Positions 25,429-35,189 of a stretch of 64,000 bases of DNA are shown piece by piece. Position 1 is the first letter of the stretch, and each line of letters begins with the position of its first letter. The translations under genes and the position numbers were made by a program. Origin of the DNA: G963674955 sp963674955 (GTDB lineage Bacteria; Desulfobacterota; Desulfovibrionia; Desulfovibrionales; Desulfovibrionaceae); assembly GCA_963674955.2 (NCBI GenBank), contig CAXXKR010000004.1, forward strand, positions 1,798,001 to 1,862,000, written 5' to 3'. A model generated the notes under the pieces. The model worked only from the letters and a program-made list of their open reading frames with translations. It ran no database searches and had not been told where the DNA came from.

Positions 25429-26179
25429 GTCCTTCCAAAAGCAGGTCGTCGCGGATTTCGTCGATGGCCGAGCAGACAACGTCCACTTTTCGGGCCATGC
25501 CGCCCGTGGCGATGACCATCACATCACCGCCAAGGGTCGTTTTCAGCCGCTCGCAAACGCCCTCGACCATTGCCGCGAACCCGAACACAAGGCCCTGATT
25601 GAGGCTGTCGGTGGTCGATTTACCAATATGCAGGTCGTCGGAATCAAGCTCCAGGGTCACGTGAGGGAGTTTTGCCGTGCCCGTGGCCAGCGCCCTGGCC
25701 GAGGAAATCACGCCGGGGCAGATCAGCCCGCCCAGATACCCTTTGCCGGAAACGCAATCAAAGGTTGTGGCCGTGCCGAAGTCGATGACGATCATTTTCT
25801 CGGCCCCAAACAGCCTTCTGGCGGCATACGCGGTCACCAGCCTGTCGGCGCCCACCTCGGCCGGGCGGCCATAGCGGTTTTCCATGTCCAGGGGAATGTC
25901 TTCGGGAACGAACAGCGCGGGGCAGGAAAAAAAGCGCTCGGCAGCGCCCTTGAGCAGCGGATTCACCGAGGGCACAACGGATGAGACCGCGAAGGCCTCC
26001 ATGTTTTCCCCGCAAACCTCGTTGATGCGGCAAAGCTCGGCCAGCTTCACGCCCCATGAATCCGGGGTGCTGCGCGGGGCCGTGGGCAGGGTGTATGACT
26101 GGCCGATGCCCTTTTCATCGGCCACCCCGATCTTGGTGTTGGTGTTTCCAACGTCCAAAAGCAAAATTTTTTTATTCAT
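25400..26179 (-). CDS. coaX: Type III pantothenate kinase
   Basis: 259 residues of the ASKHA fold: phosphate-1 loop LLLDVGNTNTKIG, then GADRLVTAYAA, DFGTATTFDCVSGKGYLGGLICPG, and ATGG near the C-terminus. CoaX phosphorylates pantothenate, the first step of coenzyme A synthesis. The start is ATG at 26179; a TTG three codons earlier is badly placed for the GAGAGG ribosome-binding site. The C-terminus is complete (ending LRLAYYERG), so the KAP insertion did not disrupt it. Confidence 0.96.
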   Translation of the reverse strand: MNKKILLLDVGNTNTKIGVADEKGIGQSYTLPTAPRSTPDSWGVKLAELCRINEVCGENMEAFAVSSVVPSVNPLLKGAAERFFSCPALFVPEDIPLDMENRYGRPAEVGADRLVTAYAARRLFGAEKMIVIDFGTATTFDCVSGKGYLGGLICPGVISSARALATGTAKLPHVTLELDSDDLHIGKSTTDSLNQGLVFGFAAMVEGVCERLKTTLGGDVMVIATGGMARKVDVVCSAIDEIRDDLLLEGLRLAYYERG

Positions 26180-26324
26180 TGATTTCAAACCTCTCAGTAA
26201 AAACGGCCTTGGAACACAACATTATATTAATCAACGGAAATGACAAGAGCGCATAAATTCCATATCTTGCGGCTATCGGCGCACCCCGCTGAATGGTCAT
26301 AAACAAATTTTTTTGGAGTTCCAA

Positions 26325-27365
26325 ATGGATGCATCCATGCTTATCCCCGCCTCCGCGCCAATACCCGTGCCGTGGGGCTGGTTCAACGTACTGCTGGTCG
26401 TCACCTTCGTGGCCCACATATTGATGATGAACGCCATGCTCGGCGGCGGCGTCATCGCCCTGACAAGGCTTTTCACGGGCGGCGGCAAGGGGCTGCCCAA
26501 AAGCCTTTCCGAAAAGCTGCCGACCATGCTGGCCCTGACCATCAACTTCGGCGTGGCCCCGCTGCTCTTCATGCAGGTGTTGTACGGCAACCTGCACTAC
26601 GCCTCGTCCACCCTCATGGCCCCCTACTGGCTGTCCATCGTGGGGCTGGTCATCATCGCCTACTACGGCCTGTACGTGTTCGACTTCAAATTTTCCAGCC
26701 TCGGCTCGCCCGGACTGGTGCTCTTCATATCCCTGTGCCTGCTGGTCTGGGTCGGGTTCATGCTGGCCAACAACATGACCCTGATGCTCACGCCCGAAAC
26801 CTGGAGCGGCTATTTCACCAAACCGGGCGGAACCATGCTCAACCTGGGCGATGCGGCCCTTTATCCCAGATACTCCCATTTCCTGACCGCATCCCTGGCT
26901 GTGGGCGGATTGTTCGTGGCCATACTGGGACAAAAATCAGGCAATGAGGGCTGGATATCAACAGGCATGAAATGGTTCACCCGCGCGACCATCATTCAGG
27001 CCCTTGTCGGCTCCTGGTTCCTGCTGGCCCTGCCTTCCGGGGTGGTGCAAAAGCTCATGGGCGGCAGCCCGGTCGCGACCGTCCTGCTCTGCTGCGGAAT
27101 CCTCCTGGCCGCCGTGGCCCTCTGGGCCGGATTCAAGAAAAAGGTCCGGCTGGCGACCGGCTTTATCGTTTGCACCGTGCTGGTCATGGCCACCCTCAGG
27201 GACATGGTCCGCACCTTTTACCTGGAGCCCTATTTCAAGGTACAGGATTTGCCGGTGACCAATGAATATTCCCCGTTGGTGATGTTCCTGGCCGCTTTTG
27301 CAATCGGCCTGGGCTGCATCTGGTACATGGTCCGCACCTACATCCGGGCCGGAAGGGAGGCGTAA
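26325..27365 (+). CDS. CydA-like polytopic membrane subunit (first of a pair)
   Basis: 346 residues with about nine transmembrane helices. The first helix region (WGWFNVLLVVTFVAHILMMNAMLGGG) resembles the N-terminal helix of cytochrome bd subunit I and of the next gene (FHVFVAHFAVGGG): a His followed by a Gly triplet. No CXXCH is present. ATG at 26325 has GGAG about 7 nt upstream. Its stop is directly followed by the ATG of the multiheme gene, so the two are certainly co-expressed. It probably forms a heterodimer with that protein in a quinol-linked electron-transfer complex. Haem content is inferred. Confidence 0.75.
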   Translation: MDASMLIPASAPIPVPWGWFNVLLVVTFVAHILMMNAMLGGGVIALTRLFTGGGKGLPKSLSEKLPTMLALTINFGVAPLLFMQVLYGNLHYASSTLMAPYWLSIVGLVIIAYYGLYVFDFKFSSLGSPGLVLFISLCLLVWVGFMLANNMTLMLTPETWSGYFTKPGGTMLNLGDAALYPRYSHFLTASLAVGGLFVAILGQKSGNEGWISTGMKWFTRATIIQALVGSWFLLALPSGVVQKLMGGSPVATVLLCCGILLAAVALWAGFKKKVRLATGFIVCTVLVMATLRDMVRTFYLEPYFKVQDLPVTNEYSPLVMFLAAFAIGLGCIWYMVRTYIRAGREA

Positions 27366-30002
27366 ATGGAATTCCCCATCTGGCAACTCACGACCCTCGG
27401 CGGCGGATTCTGGATAGCGGTCATCGCTGTCTTTCACGTCTTTGTGGCCCACTTCGCGGTGGGCGGCGGCCTGTTCCTGATACTCACGGAACGCATGGCC
27501 CGCAAAACCGGATCAAACGAAATACTGGCCTATGTTCGCGGCCACAGCAAATTCTTCCTGCTCCTGACCATGGTGGCGGGCGGCGTGACCGGCGTGGGCA
27601 TCTGGGTCATCATCGCCCTGCTCTGTTCAGAAGGCACCCAGACCCTGATCCACACCTTTGTCTTCGGCTGGGCCACGGAATGGGTCTGCTTTTTGGGCGA
27701 GATAGTGGCCCTTCTGATCTACTTCTACGGCTGGGACAGGCTAAAGGCCCGCGAGCACATGATCATGGGCTGGCTCTATTTCATCTTCGCCTGGCTCTCC
27801 CTGTTCCTGATCAACGGCATCATCGGCTTCATGCTCACGCCGGGCGCGTGGCTGGAGACCCACAACTTCTGGGACGGATTCTTCAACCCCTCCTTCTGGC
27901 CCTCGCTCATATTCAGGACCGCGCTGGCCCTGATGATCGCCGGGCTGTTCGGGTTCGTCACGGCCACCCGCGTCAAGGACGAAAAGGCCAGAAATCTGCT
28001 GGTCAGAAACTGCGCCCTCTGGGCGGCCATACCCCTGGTCGTTGCCGTGGCCTCGGGATACCTCTACCTTTACACCCTGCCCGCAGACCAGCTGACCATG
28101 ATCACCGAACGCTCGGCCAGGGCCGGGCGGTTCATAGGCATGTTCGTGACCTGGGCCCCGGTGCTGGGCCTCGGCATTTTGCTCATGGCCGTGCGCATGC
28201 CGCAAAAGATAAAAACGCCTCTGGCCTTTCTGGTGCTGGTCATCGGCTTCGGCTTTTTCGGCTCCTTCGAGTTCATCCGCGAGACGGGCAGAAAGCCCTT
28301 TGTGATCTGGAACCACACCTATTCCAACGCCATCCGCCTGGACATGGCGGACAAGGTCAGGGAAGAGGGGCTGCTGAAGACCGCCAAATGGGTCTCGCCT
28401 GAAAACCGCGAGATCACCAAGGACAACGCAATGGCCGTGGGCCGTGAGCTGTTCATGCTCCAATGTTCCAGCTGCCATTCCATTGGCGGACCAATGAACG
28501 ACATCCTGGCGCGCACGGCCAAGTTCCCGCCCCAGGGCATGGACTCCTTCCTGAGCGGCATGGGACTGGTCAACACCTACATGCCCCCGTTCCTGGGCAC
28601 GATTCAGGAGCGCAAAGTCCTGGCCGACTACCTGTCCATGGAACTGAACGGCCACAAGGACTCGGGCAACGCCGTATTCGAGCCGGTAGACCAGCCCGTG
28701 AACATTCCCGAGTTCACTCCCGCCGAACAGGGCGGCGACTACGTGCTCCTGACCTGGAACAACCTGGGCATGCACTGCATATCCGACGCGGACCCCTATT
28801 TCGTGCTCCTGCCTCCGGCCAACGACCTCTACGCCCAGCTCGTCATGCGCGGCGATCCGCCGCAGCTGGTCAGCGAAGGCGTGGAAATCGCATACAAGGT
28901 GGAGCCTGGGTTTGAAAACCCGATGGCCGAGTCCCGGTTCTGGGAGTTCGCCCCAAAGAATTTCGGGGCCGAGCTTGAGGACAACGTCGGGCTTTCAGGC
29001 AACGGCGTGAACGGAAAGATGCACTACAAGGAGGAGGGCTGGTTCGAGGCCGGACTGATACCCGTGGTGCCCTATCCCCAAGGCCAAGGCTACAATCCCT
29101 TCCCGCGCTTCATCATCGAGGCCAAGGACAAGGAGTCGGGCAAGGTTCTGGCGACAACCGAGGTCGTGGCCCCCACCGCAACGGAAATGGGCTGCCGCAA
29201 CTGCCACGGCGGGCCCTGGAAGATTCCCGGCCTGGCGGGCATAGCCGACGAGACCGGCAGCGACATCCTGGCGGTCCACGACCGCATGTCCAAGACCAAC
29301 CTCAAGGCCGAAGCCGACAAGGGCAATCCCAAGCTCTGCCAGAGCTGCCATCCGGACCCGGTGCTCAACGCCAAGGGAAACCCGGAACTGCTGAACCTGC
29401 CTGCGGCCCTGCACGGCCTGCACGCCAACTACCTCAAGGACCGCGGCGCAGACGCCTGCTACAACTGCCACCCCAACCGCCCGGACGGCCCCACCGGCTG
29501 CCTGCGCGGTCGGCACGCCGAATTCTCGGACTGCACCGACTGCCACGGCTATCTAGAGGACCACGCCCTGAGCCTGCTCAAAAAAGAGAAAGAGGCGGGC
29601 AAAATGGGCGCGGACAGGCTCATGGCCAACATCAAGCCGCGCACCGTGACGACCCTGGACGAGATCAATGGACGCACGCCCTGGCTCCAGGAACCGGACT
29701 GCCTGAGCTGCCACGTGAACTTCAAGGCCCCTGAAACCAACGCCTTCAACAAGTGGACTGAAGATGGTCCGGGGCTTTACCGCATGCGCAAGGACGACCT
29801 GGACGCGGTCATGTGCGCGGCCTGCCACAGCAGCCCCCACGCCACCTACCCGGCCAACAACCGCTACGGCGAGAACCGGGACAACGTGCAGCCGCTGCAA
29901 TACCAGAACGATCCTGGAACCCTGGGCGGAAAGGGCAATTGCGGGGTCTGCCACACAAACGAGGTGGACGTCAGCGCCCACCACGAAAACATGATCAGAT
30001 AG
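27366..30002 (+). CDS. CydA-like membrane domain fused to octahaem c-type cytochrome
   Basis: 878 residues. About eight transmembrane helices fill residues 15-305, with possible haem ligands in FHVFVAHFAVGGG and RGHSKFF. A periplasmic part follows with eight CXXCH motifs: one at 367-371 (CSSCH) next to the membrane domain and seven from 610 to 863 (CRNCH, CQSCH, CYNCH, CTDCH, CLSCH, CAACH, CGVCH). Between 440 and 600 is a beta-rich region without haems. CydA-type proteins with c-haem extensions exist in the cytochrome bd superfamily (from memory), but a seven-haem tail is unusual. Likely role: electron exchange between menaquinol and periplasmic carriers. Direction and acceptor are unknown. 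Confidence 0.85.
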   Translation: MEFPIWQLTTLGGGFWIAVIAVFHVFVAHFAVGGGLFLILTERMARKTGSNEILAYVRGHSKFFLLLTMVAGGVTGVGIWVIIALLCSEGTQTLIHTFVFGWATEWVCFLGEIVALLIYFYGWDRLKAREHMIMGWLYFIFAWLSLFLINGIIGFMLTPGAWLETHNFWDGFFNPSFWPSLIFRTALALMIAGLFGFVTATRVKDEKARNLLVRNCALWAAIPLVVAVASGYLYLYTLPADQLTMITERSARAGRFIGMFVTWAPVLGLGILLMAVRMPQKIKTPLAFLVLVIGFGFFGSFEFIRETGRKPFVIWNHTYSNAIRLDMADKVREEGLLKTAKWVSPENREITKDNAMAVGRELFMLQCSSCHSIGGPMNDILARTAKFPPQGMDSFLSGMGLVNTYMPPFLGTIQERKVLADYLSMELNGHKDSGNAVFEPVDQPVNIPEFTPAEQGGDYVLLTWNNLGMHCISDADPYFVLLPPANDLYAQLVMRGDPPQLVSEGVEIAYKVEPGFENPMAESRFWEFAPKNFGAELEDNVGLSGNGVNGKMHYKEEGWFEAGLIPVVPYPQGQGYNPFPRFIIEAKDKESGKVLATTEVVAPTATEMGCRNCHGGPWKIPGLAGIADETGSDILAVHDRMSKTNLKAEADKGNPKLCQSCHPDPVLNAKGNPELLNLPAALHGLHANYLKDRGADACYNCHPNRPDGPTGCLRGRHAEFSDCTDCHGYLEDHALSLLKKEKEAGKMGADRLMANIKPRTVTTLDEINGRTPWLQEPDCLSCHVNFKAPETNAFNKWTEDGPGLYRMRKDDLDAVMCAACHSSPHATYPANNRYGENRDNVQPLQYQNDPGTLGGKGNCGVCHTNEVDVSAHHENMIR

Positions 30003-30014
30003 AATTGTACGGGG

Positions 30015-30770
30015 CTAGGCCCCTTGGGAATCCGAAAGCGTCCTCTGCCACCAGTGGTAGGGGACGCTTTCCTTTGGATTGGGAACGGAGTTGAAGAATC
30101 CCTCCAAATAGGAATTGATCTCGTCCCTTTCGCCCTGGCCGGGAAAATCATCCGGCTCAAACAGGCTGATGAAGACCTTTCGGCGGGGAGCGAAAAACAA
30201 CAAATTGCCCAACAGCGTCCGCAGGACAAGGGGTACGGCCTTGGTCACCGAAGGCCGTTGCCCGTGGGCCCAGCTGAACCGGCTGCCCCACAGGCCGCGA
30301 ACACGCACAAGCACGACCCTGGATTCCGGCGCCTCGCGCAGGATGCGCAGGACAGCCTTTCTGTGGCCCATCGCCTCTTTTGAACAACGCGACAGTCCCC
30401 CGCCCGGATAGAGGACAACGTTCTCGCCCCGTTTCAATCCGAGAACCAGTTCCTTGAGTCCGCTGGACACGGCCAGGGCTCCGGCCTTGCCCGCTTCGGC
30501 CAGATGGGGGATGAGAATGGTTCCGGCGCGGCCCGCCAGCCAGCCGACCACGGGTATGGCCGTGCGCTCCTTGTTGGCCAGGGCCCTGGCCCTGAAATCC
30601 TTGTGCAAAAAGGCCAGGAGAATGACCGGGTCGATGAGGGCCGGATGATTGGGCAGAAAAAGTATGGACTCTCCGCCTTTGGCAAGGACTTCATCGGCGC
30701 CCTCGAGCCTGACCCTGTAGCGCAGGCAAAGCAGGCTCTTGATGATTTTCCGAAGCGCGCTGTTCAGCAT
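30015..30770 (-). CDS. PlsC-like 1-acyl-glycerol-phosphate acyltransferase
   Basis: 251 residues. The acyltransferase motif I is NHPALID (HxxxxD, about residue 43-48) and motif III is YPGGGLSR in place of the usual PEG; it is cytoplasmic-membrane peripheral by family. It may acylate lysophosphatidate or another lipid acceptor. ATG at 30770 is chosen; a TTG at 30806 is possible. It converges with the multiheme gene with a 12-nt gap; a GGGGC-TAG-GCCCC hairpin (30011-30023) spans its stop codon. Confidence 0.82.
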   Translation of the reverse strand: MLNSALRKIIKSLLCLRYRVRLEGADEVLAKGGESILFLPNHPALIDPVILLAFLHKDFRARALANKERTAIPVVGWLAGRAGTILIPHLAEAGKAGALAVSSGLKELVLGLKRGENVVLYPGGGLSRCSKEAMGHRKAVLRILREAPESRVVLVRVRGLWGSRFSWAHGQRPSVTKAVPLVLRTLLGNLLFFAPRRKVFISLFEPDDFPGQGERDEINSYLEGFFNSVPNPKESVPYHWWQRTLSDSQGA

Positions 30771-30882
30771 GCCGCACTGTCTATCAGAACATGGCCTGCC
30801 TCTCAACCGGAGACCTTGGCCCTTTAAAATCGGATGGAAATGCTCTAGTGTCGTTTTCGACCATAATCCCTAAGGAGCGACA

Positions 30883-32076
30883 ATGAAGATTCTTTCGACA
30901 CAAATCAGCGGATACGTGGACAAGGCCTCCTGGATCAGGAAAATGTTCGAGGCCGGAATAGAACTGAAAAAGGAATACGGCGAGGACGCGGTCTGCGACT
31001 TCAGCCTGGGCAATCCCGACCTGCCGCCTCCGGAATCCGTGGGCCGGGGACTGCGCGAGATAGCCGAGGACGCGCACAAGCCCTTCGCCTTCGGCTACAT
31101 GCCGAACTTCGGATATCCCCACCTGCGCGAGGCTTTGGCCCTGGAGGTTTCCAGGGAACAGGGCGTGAAGGCGGCAGCGGAAGACTTGGTTCTGACCTGC
31201 GGCGCGGCCGGGGCCATCAACGCCTTTTACCGGGCCGTAATCGATCCGGGCGACGAGGTGATCTGCCCCGCTCCCTACTTCGTGGAATACGGTTTCTATA
31301 TTGAAAACCACGGAGGCCTGCTCAAGCCGGTCCGGTCCAATCCCACAAACTTCAGCCTGGACTTGGACGCCATGGACAAGGCCATCAGCGAAAAAACCAG
31401 GGTCGTGCTCATCAACTCGCCCAACAACCCCACGGGGCAGGTCTATACGCTGGAAGAACTGACAGGGCTGGCCGAAATCCTGAACAAGCACAACCAGGGC
31501 AGGGAAAGGCCAATCTTCCTGCTGGCGGACGAGCCATACCGCTTCCTGACCTTCGACGGAGCCGAGGTGCCCTGCATCCTGCCCCTTTACCCTTTCAGCG
31601 TGGTGGTTTCATCGTTTTCAAAGAATCTCTCCCTGGCCGGAGCGCGCCTGGGCTACGCCCTTGTCAACCCGGACATGCCCGGCAAGGAACAATTGGTGGG
31701 CGGAATAGTCATGACCAACCGCATCCTGGGCTTCGTGAACCCGCCCGCAGTGGGGCAGCAACTGCTGGCCAAGGCCCTGGGTTCCCAGGTGGACGTGTCC
31801 ATCTACGCCTCAAGGCGCGACGCCATGGCCAAGGTCCTGGACGGCGCGGGCGTGACCTACGCCATGCCCAAGGGGGCCTTCTACTTTTTCCCGGAGGCTC
31901 CGGGCGGAGACGACGTGAAATTCTGTTCGCTGCTGCTTGATGAAAAGATTCTGGCGGTGCCGGGCAAGGGATTCGGCTACCCAGGATACTTCCGTCTGGC
32001 CTTTTGCGTTGGCGAGGAAGTCATCAACCGCTCGGCCGCAGGTTTCGCAAGGGCCGTCAAACAGGCAAAAGTCTAG
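30883..32076 (+). CDS. PLP-dependent aminotransferase, class I/II
   Basis: 397 residues of fold-type I. PLP-site motifs include CGAAGAINAFYRAV, NSPNNPTG, LADEPYR and the Schiff-base Lys in SSFSKNLSLAGARLGY. The C-terminal Arg for substrate carboxylate lies in GYFRLAFC. It transaminates an amino acid (aspartate- or aromatic-type), but the exact substrate cannot be told. ATG at 30883 has AAGGAG 6 nt upstream. Its 3' end overlaps the convergent small gene by 4 nt. Confidence 0.93.
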   Translation: MKILSTQISGYVDKASWIRKMFEAGIELKKEYGEDAVCDFSLGNPDLPPPESVGRGLREIAEDAHKPFAFGYMPNFGYPHLREALALEVSREQGVKAAAEDLVLTCGAAGAINAFYRAVIDPGDEVICPAPYFVEYGFYIENHGGLLKPVRSNPTNFSLDLDAMDKAISEKTRVVLINSPNNPTGQVYTLEELTGLAEILNKHNQGRERPIFLLADEPYRFLTFDGAEVPCILPLYPFSVVVSSFSKNLSLAGARLGYALVNPDMPGKEQLVGGIVMTNRILGFVNPPAVGQQLLAKALGSQVDVSIYASRRDAMAKVLDGAGVTYAMPKGAFYFFPEAPGGDDVKFCSLLLDEKILAVPGKGFGYPGYFRLAFCVGEEVINRSAAGFARAVKQAKV

Positions 32077-32264
32077 ACCAACCGGGCAATGCCAAGGGGA
32101 ATGCCCACGGAGACGACGAGCCACAAGACCACCTTGATCCTGCCAAGAATCTTGGCGCGCGATTTCGACAGGCCGGACGCCCTTGCACGCGAAAGGGCGT
32201 CCGAGCCTTCGGGCGCCAGAATATAGGTAATGGCCAGCCGCATTTCCGATTCCATGCTGCTCAT
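32073..32264 (-). CDS. Small single-pass membrane protein
   Basis: 63 residues: a polar, basic N-terminal part and one C-terminal hydrophobic helix (VVLWLVVSVGIPLGIA). ATG at 32264 is preceded by a strong GGGAGG about 5 nt upstream, which argues for translation. Family not recognised. It lies between the aminotransferase and the LysR gene, tail to tail with the former and divergent from the latter. Confidence 0.6.
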   Translation of the reverse strand: MSSMESEMRLAITYILAPEGSDALSRARASGLSKSRAKILGRIKVVLWLVVSVGIPLGIARLV

Positions 32265-32407
32265 ATCCGCCTCCCTTTGCCTTGGGGTTTTTCGATCTCA
32301 GCACAATTCTATGGCGGCTTCAGCCGAATCAATCCAATAATCTTATCCAAAGGACTTCATCGGATATGCCGATTGTCAGTCCCGCGCTTTACGGGTAGAA
32401 GTGGTTC

Positions 32408-33322
32408 ATGGAACTATACCAGTTGCGCACCTTCGTGGCCGTGGCCGAAGAGGAACACCTGACCAGGGCCTCCGAAAGGCTTTTCGTGAGCCAGCCCTCG
32501 GTCAGTACGCACATCAAGGCCCTGGAAGAGGAGCTGGGGGTCAAGCTGTTCACCAGGACGCCCAAAGGCATGAGCCTGACCTCGGAAGGCCTGGCCTTGA
32601 AACCCAAGGCCGAGGCAATCCTGGCTGCGGCCAAGGACCTGCTCTACCAGGCCAAGTCCATGAACAAGCAACTGGTTGGCGACGTGCGGCTCGGCCTGAA
32701 CACGGACTCCTCCTTTCTCAAGATTCCCGGACTCCTTCGACACCTGGAGGAGAACTATCCGCGCCTGAACATACAGCTCTTGCAAAGCCTTTCCGGCTTC
32801 ATCCGCCAGGATCTGTCAAGCGGCAAACTGGACGCAGGTTTCATTTACGGCGACTCGCCCCATCCTTCGGTGGTCTGCCTGGAATTGTGCAAGGTCGATC
32901 TCGTGGTGGTGGCCCCGGCCATGTGGCGACTAAAGATGAAGCAGGCCGAGCTTGAAGACCTGGCCAAGATACCGTGGATATGGATGTTCACCCACTGCCC
33001 CTTCTGCCAGATGGCCGAAGACCTCTTCGTCAGTCAGGACCTCAAGCCCGAAAAGGTCCTTCTGGCCGACGACGAGGGACTCCTGCGCACAATGGTGGCG
33101 GCCGGAAAGGGACTGACCCTCATGCGCCGCGACTTTGCCGAAGATGCCATGCGGGCCGGAGAGCTTTGCATCTGGGACAAGGAACCCATGAGCATCTCCT
33201 CCTGCTTCGCCTATCTGGGCGAGCGTGAAAAAGACCCTATAATCCAGTCTGTTCTGCGCTGCGTAAAGCTCTCGTGGGGGCTGACTCAGCCCCTCCCGGA
33301 ACACGGAGAGCATGCGGCCTGA
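32408..33322 (+). CDS. LysR-family transcriptional regulator
   Basis: 304 residues. The N-terminal winged helix-turn-helix is typical (MELYQLRTFVAVAEEEHLTRASERLFVSQPSVS as two parts, then IKALEEELGVKLFTR). A periplasmic-binding-like effector domain follows, with Cys in HCPFC at about residue 196-200 that could sense redox or metal. Divergent from the 63-residue gene, which is therefore a candidate target. Confidence 0.92.
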   Translation: MELYQLRTFVAVAEEEHLTRASERLFVSQPSVSTHIKALEEELGVKLFTRTPKGMSLTSEGLALKPKAEAILAAAKDLLYQAKSMNKQLVGDVRLGLNTDSSFLKIPGLLRHLEENYPRLNIQLLQSLSGFIRQDLSSGKLDAGFIYGDSPHPSVVCLELCKVDLVVVAPAMWRLKMKQAELEDLAKIPWIWMFTHCPFCQMAEDLFVSQDLKPEKVLLADDEGLLRTMVAAGKGLTLMRRDFAEDAMRAGELCIWDKEPMSISSCFAYLGEREKDPIIQSVLRCVKLSWGLTQPLPEHGEHAA

Positions 33323-33397
33323 CCCTGCCTTCGCCTTGCAAGGTTCGACCTTTTTCATATACATAGGGTACCTACCTGTTAACGAGGGAGTGAACCC

Positions 33398-34678
33398 ATG
33401 AAGATACTTGTGGTTGGTTCGGGCGGACGCGAGCACGCCCTGTGCTGGAAGCTGAACCAGAGCCCGTTGGTTGATGAATTATACTGCGCACCGGGCAACG
33501 GCGGGACCGCGGCCGAAAGCGTGAACGTGCCGGTGAAGGACGACGATATTCCGGGACTGTTGAAGCTGGCCAAGGACAAGAAAATCGACCTTGTGGTGGC
33601 CGGGCCGGAGTTGCCCCTGGTTCTGGGGTTGCAAAACGCCCTGGAGCGCGAAGGCATCCCCTGCTTCGGACCCAGCGCCTTCGCCGCAAATCTCGAGGGC
33701 AGCAAGGCCTTTTCAAAAAAGGCCATGCATGATTCCGGGGTGCCCACGGCCAAATTCTCCGTTTTCACTGAATTCGAACGAGCCAGGCAGTTCGTCCGCG
33801 AAAAAGGCGCGCCCCTGGTCATCAAGGCCGACGGACTGGCCGCCGGCAAGGGAGTGGTTGTCTGCCGGACCACGAAGGAAGCCCTGAGCACCCTGGACGA
33901 AATGATGAACAAGAAGGTCTTCAGTTCCGCAGGCGACAGGGTCGTGGTGGAAGAGGCGCTGGTTGGCGAGGAGGCTTCCTTTCTGACCTTTTGCGACGGA
34001 AAGGACTACGCGCTGCTGCCCTCGGCCCAGGACCACAAGCCCGTGGGCGAAGGCGACACCGGACCCAACACCGGCGGCATGGGCGCTTACAGCCCGGCCC
34101 CCATCCTGCCCAAGGAAGATTACGAGAAAACCGCCAAGCTGGTCATCGAGCCGATCCTCAAATACCTTGCGGCCAAGGGCGAGCCCTTCAAGGGAATACT
34201 TTACGCCGGACTGATGTTCACGGAAAAGGGACCCATGGTCCTGGAGTACAACGTGCGTTTCGGCGATCCTGAATGCCAGCCCCTGCTCATGCGCCTGGAA
34301 AGCGACCTGGCCGAGATCATGCTGGCCTGCGTGGAGGGCCGCCTGTCCGAGGTGGAGGTCAAGGTCAGGCCGGAGCCAAGCCTTTGCGTGGTCATGGCCG
34401 CCGACGGCTATCCCGCGTCAGGCTATCCCAAGGGCATGGAGATAAGCGGCATCGACCACGCCGACCAAGTTGAAGGGGTCAAGGTCTTCCAGGCCGGGAC
34501 CCGGCTTGAGGAGGGCAGGATACTCTCTTCCGGCGGTCGCATTCTGGGAGTCACGGCCCTGGGCCGCGACTTGGCCCAGGCCAAGGACAGGGCTTATCAG
34601 GCTGTGGAAAGAATCAAGTTCGAGAACAGCTATTATCGCCGCGACATCGGCGACAAAGGTCTGAAGAGGTTGAAATAA
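33398..34678 (+). CDS. purD: Phosphoribosylamine-glycine ligase
   Basis: 426 residues, full length. The N-terminal motif is VVGSGGREHAL, followed by ATP-grasp motifs: KADGLAAGKGVVVC, EEASFLTFCDG, PNTGGMGAYSP, and LEYNVRFGDPECQ near the metal site. PurD makes glycinamide ribonucleotide, step 2 of purine synthesis. ATG at 33398 has GAGGGAG upstream. Its TAA overlaps the purE ATG (TAATG), so they form an operon. Confidence 0.98.
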   Translation: MKILVVGSGGREHALCWKLNQSPLVDELYCAPGNGGTAAESVNVPVKDDDIPGLLKLAKDKKIDLVVAGPELPLVLGLQNALEREGIPCFGPSAFAANLEGSKAFSKKAMHDSGVPTAKFSVFTEFERARQFVREKGAPLVIKADGLAAGKGVVVCRTTKEALSTLDEMMNKKVFSSAGDRVVVEEALVGEEASFLTFCDGKDYALLPSAQDHKPVGEGDTGPNTGGMGAYSPAPILPKEDYEKTAKLVIEPILKYLAAKGEPFKGILYAGLMFTEKGPMVLEYNVRFGDPECQPLLMRLESDLAEIMLACVEGRLSEVEVKVRPEPSLCVVMAADGYPASGYPKGMEISGIDHADQVEGVKVFQAGTRLEEGRILSSGGRILGVTALGRDLAQAKDRAYQAVERIKFENSYYRRDIGDKGLKRLK

Positions 34679-35172
34679 TGCCCCAGGTAGCGATTTTCAT
34701 GGGCAGCATTTCGGACGAGGACAAGATGCGTCCCTGCGCCGATCTGCTGGAGTCCCTCGGCATCGATCATGTCTTCACGGTGACTTCGGCCCACCGCACC
34801 CCAACGCGCACTGCCCGGCTGGTGACGGACCTGGAGGCCGACGGCTGCCAGGTCTTCATCTGCGCAGCGGGCATGGCCGCACATCTGGCCGGGGCCGTGG
34901 CGGCCAAGACCAGCAAGCCGGTTCTGGGGGTTCCCCTGACCGCCTCATCCCTCGGCGGCATGGACGCCCTGCTGGCAACCGTGCAGATGCCTCCGGGCTT
35001 CCCGGTCGGCACCCTGGCCCTGGACAAGGCCGGCGCAAAGAACGCAGCATGGCTGGCGGCCCAGATTCTGGCCCTTCACGATTCTACCCTGGCCGACAAG
35101 ATAGACAAGGCCCGGGACAAATTCGTCGAGGAAGTGAAAACAGCGGCGGCGGGGTTGGAAAAAAGGGACTAG
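34678..35172 (+). CDS. purE: N5-carboxyaminoimidazole ribonucleotide mutase (class I PurE)
   Basis: 164 residues. Class I signatures: FMGSISDEDKM near the N-terminus, TSAHRTP with the catalytic His, and LGVPLTASSLGGMDALLATVQMP. It rearranges N5-CAIR to CAIR in purine synthesis; no purK is adjacent, so the ATP-dependent partner is elsewhere or the enzyme works directly on AIR and CO2. Translationally coupled to purD. Confidence 0.97.
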   Translation: MPQVAIFMGSISDEDKMRPCADLLESLGIDHVFTVTSAHRTPTRTARLVTDLEADGCQVFICAAGMAAHLAGAVAAKTSKPVLGVPLTASSLGGMDALLATVQMPPGFPVGTLALDKAGAKNAAWLAAQILALHDSTLADKIDKARDKFVEEVKTAAAGLEKRD

Positions 35173-35189
35173 CGGTTCAGACCGCAGGA

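Noticed and set aside
30011..30023. GGGGC-TAG-GCCCC hairpin as terminator
   Set aside because: Only 5 bp, no T-run, and it overlaps the acyltransferase stop; mentioned with that gene only.
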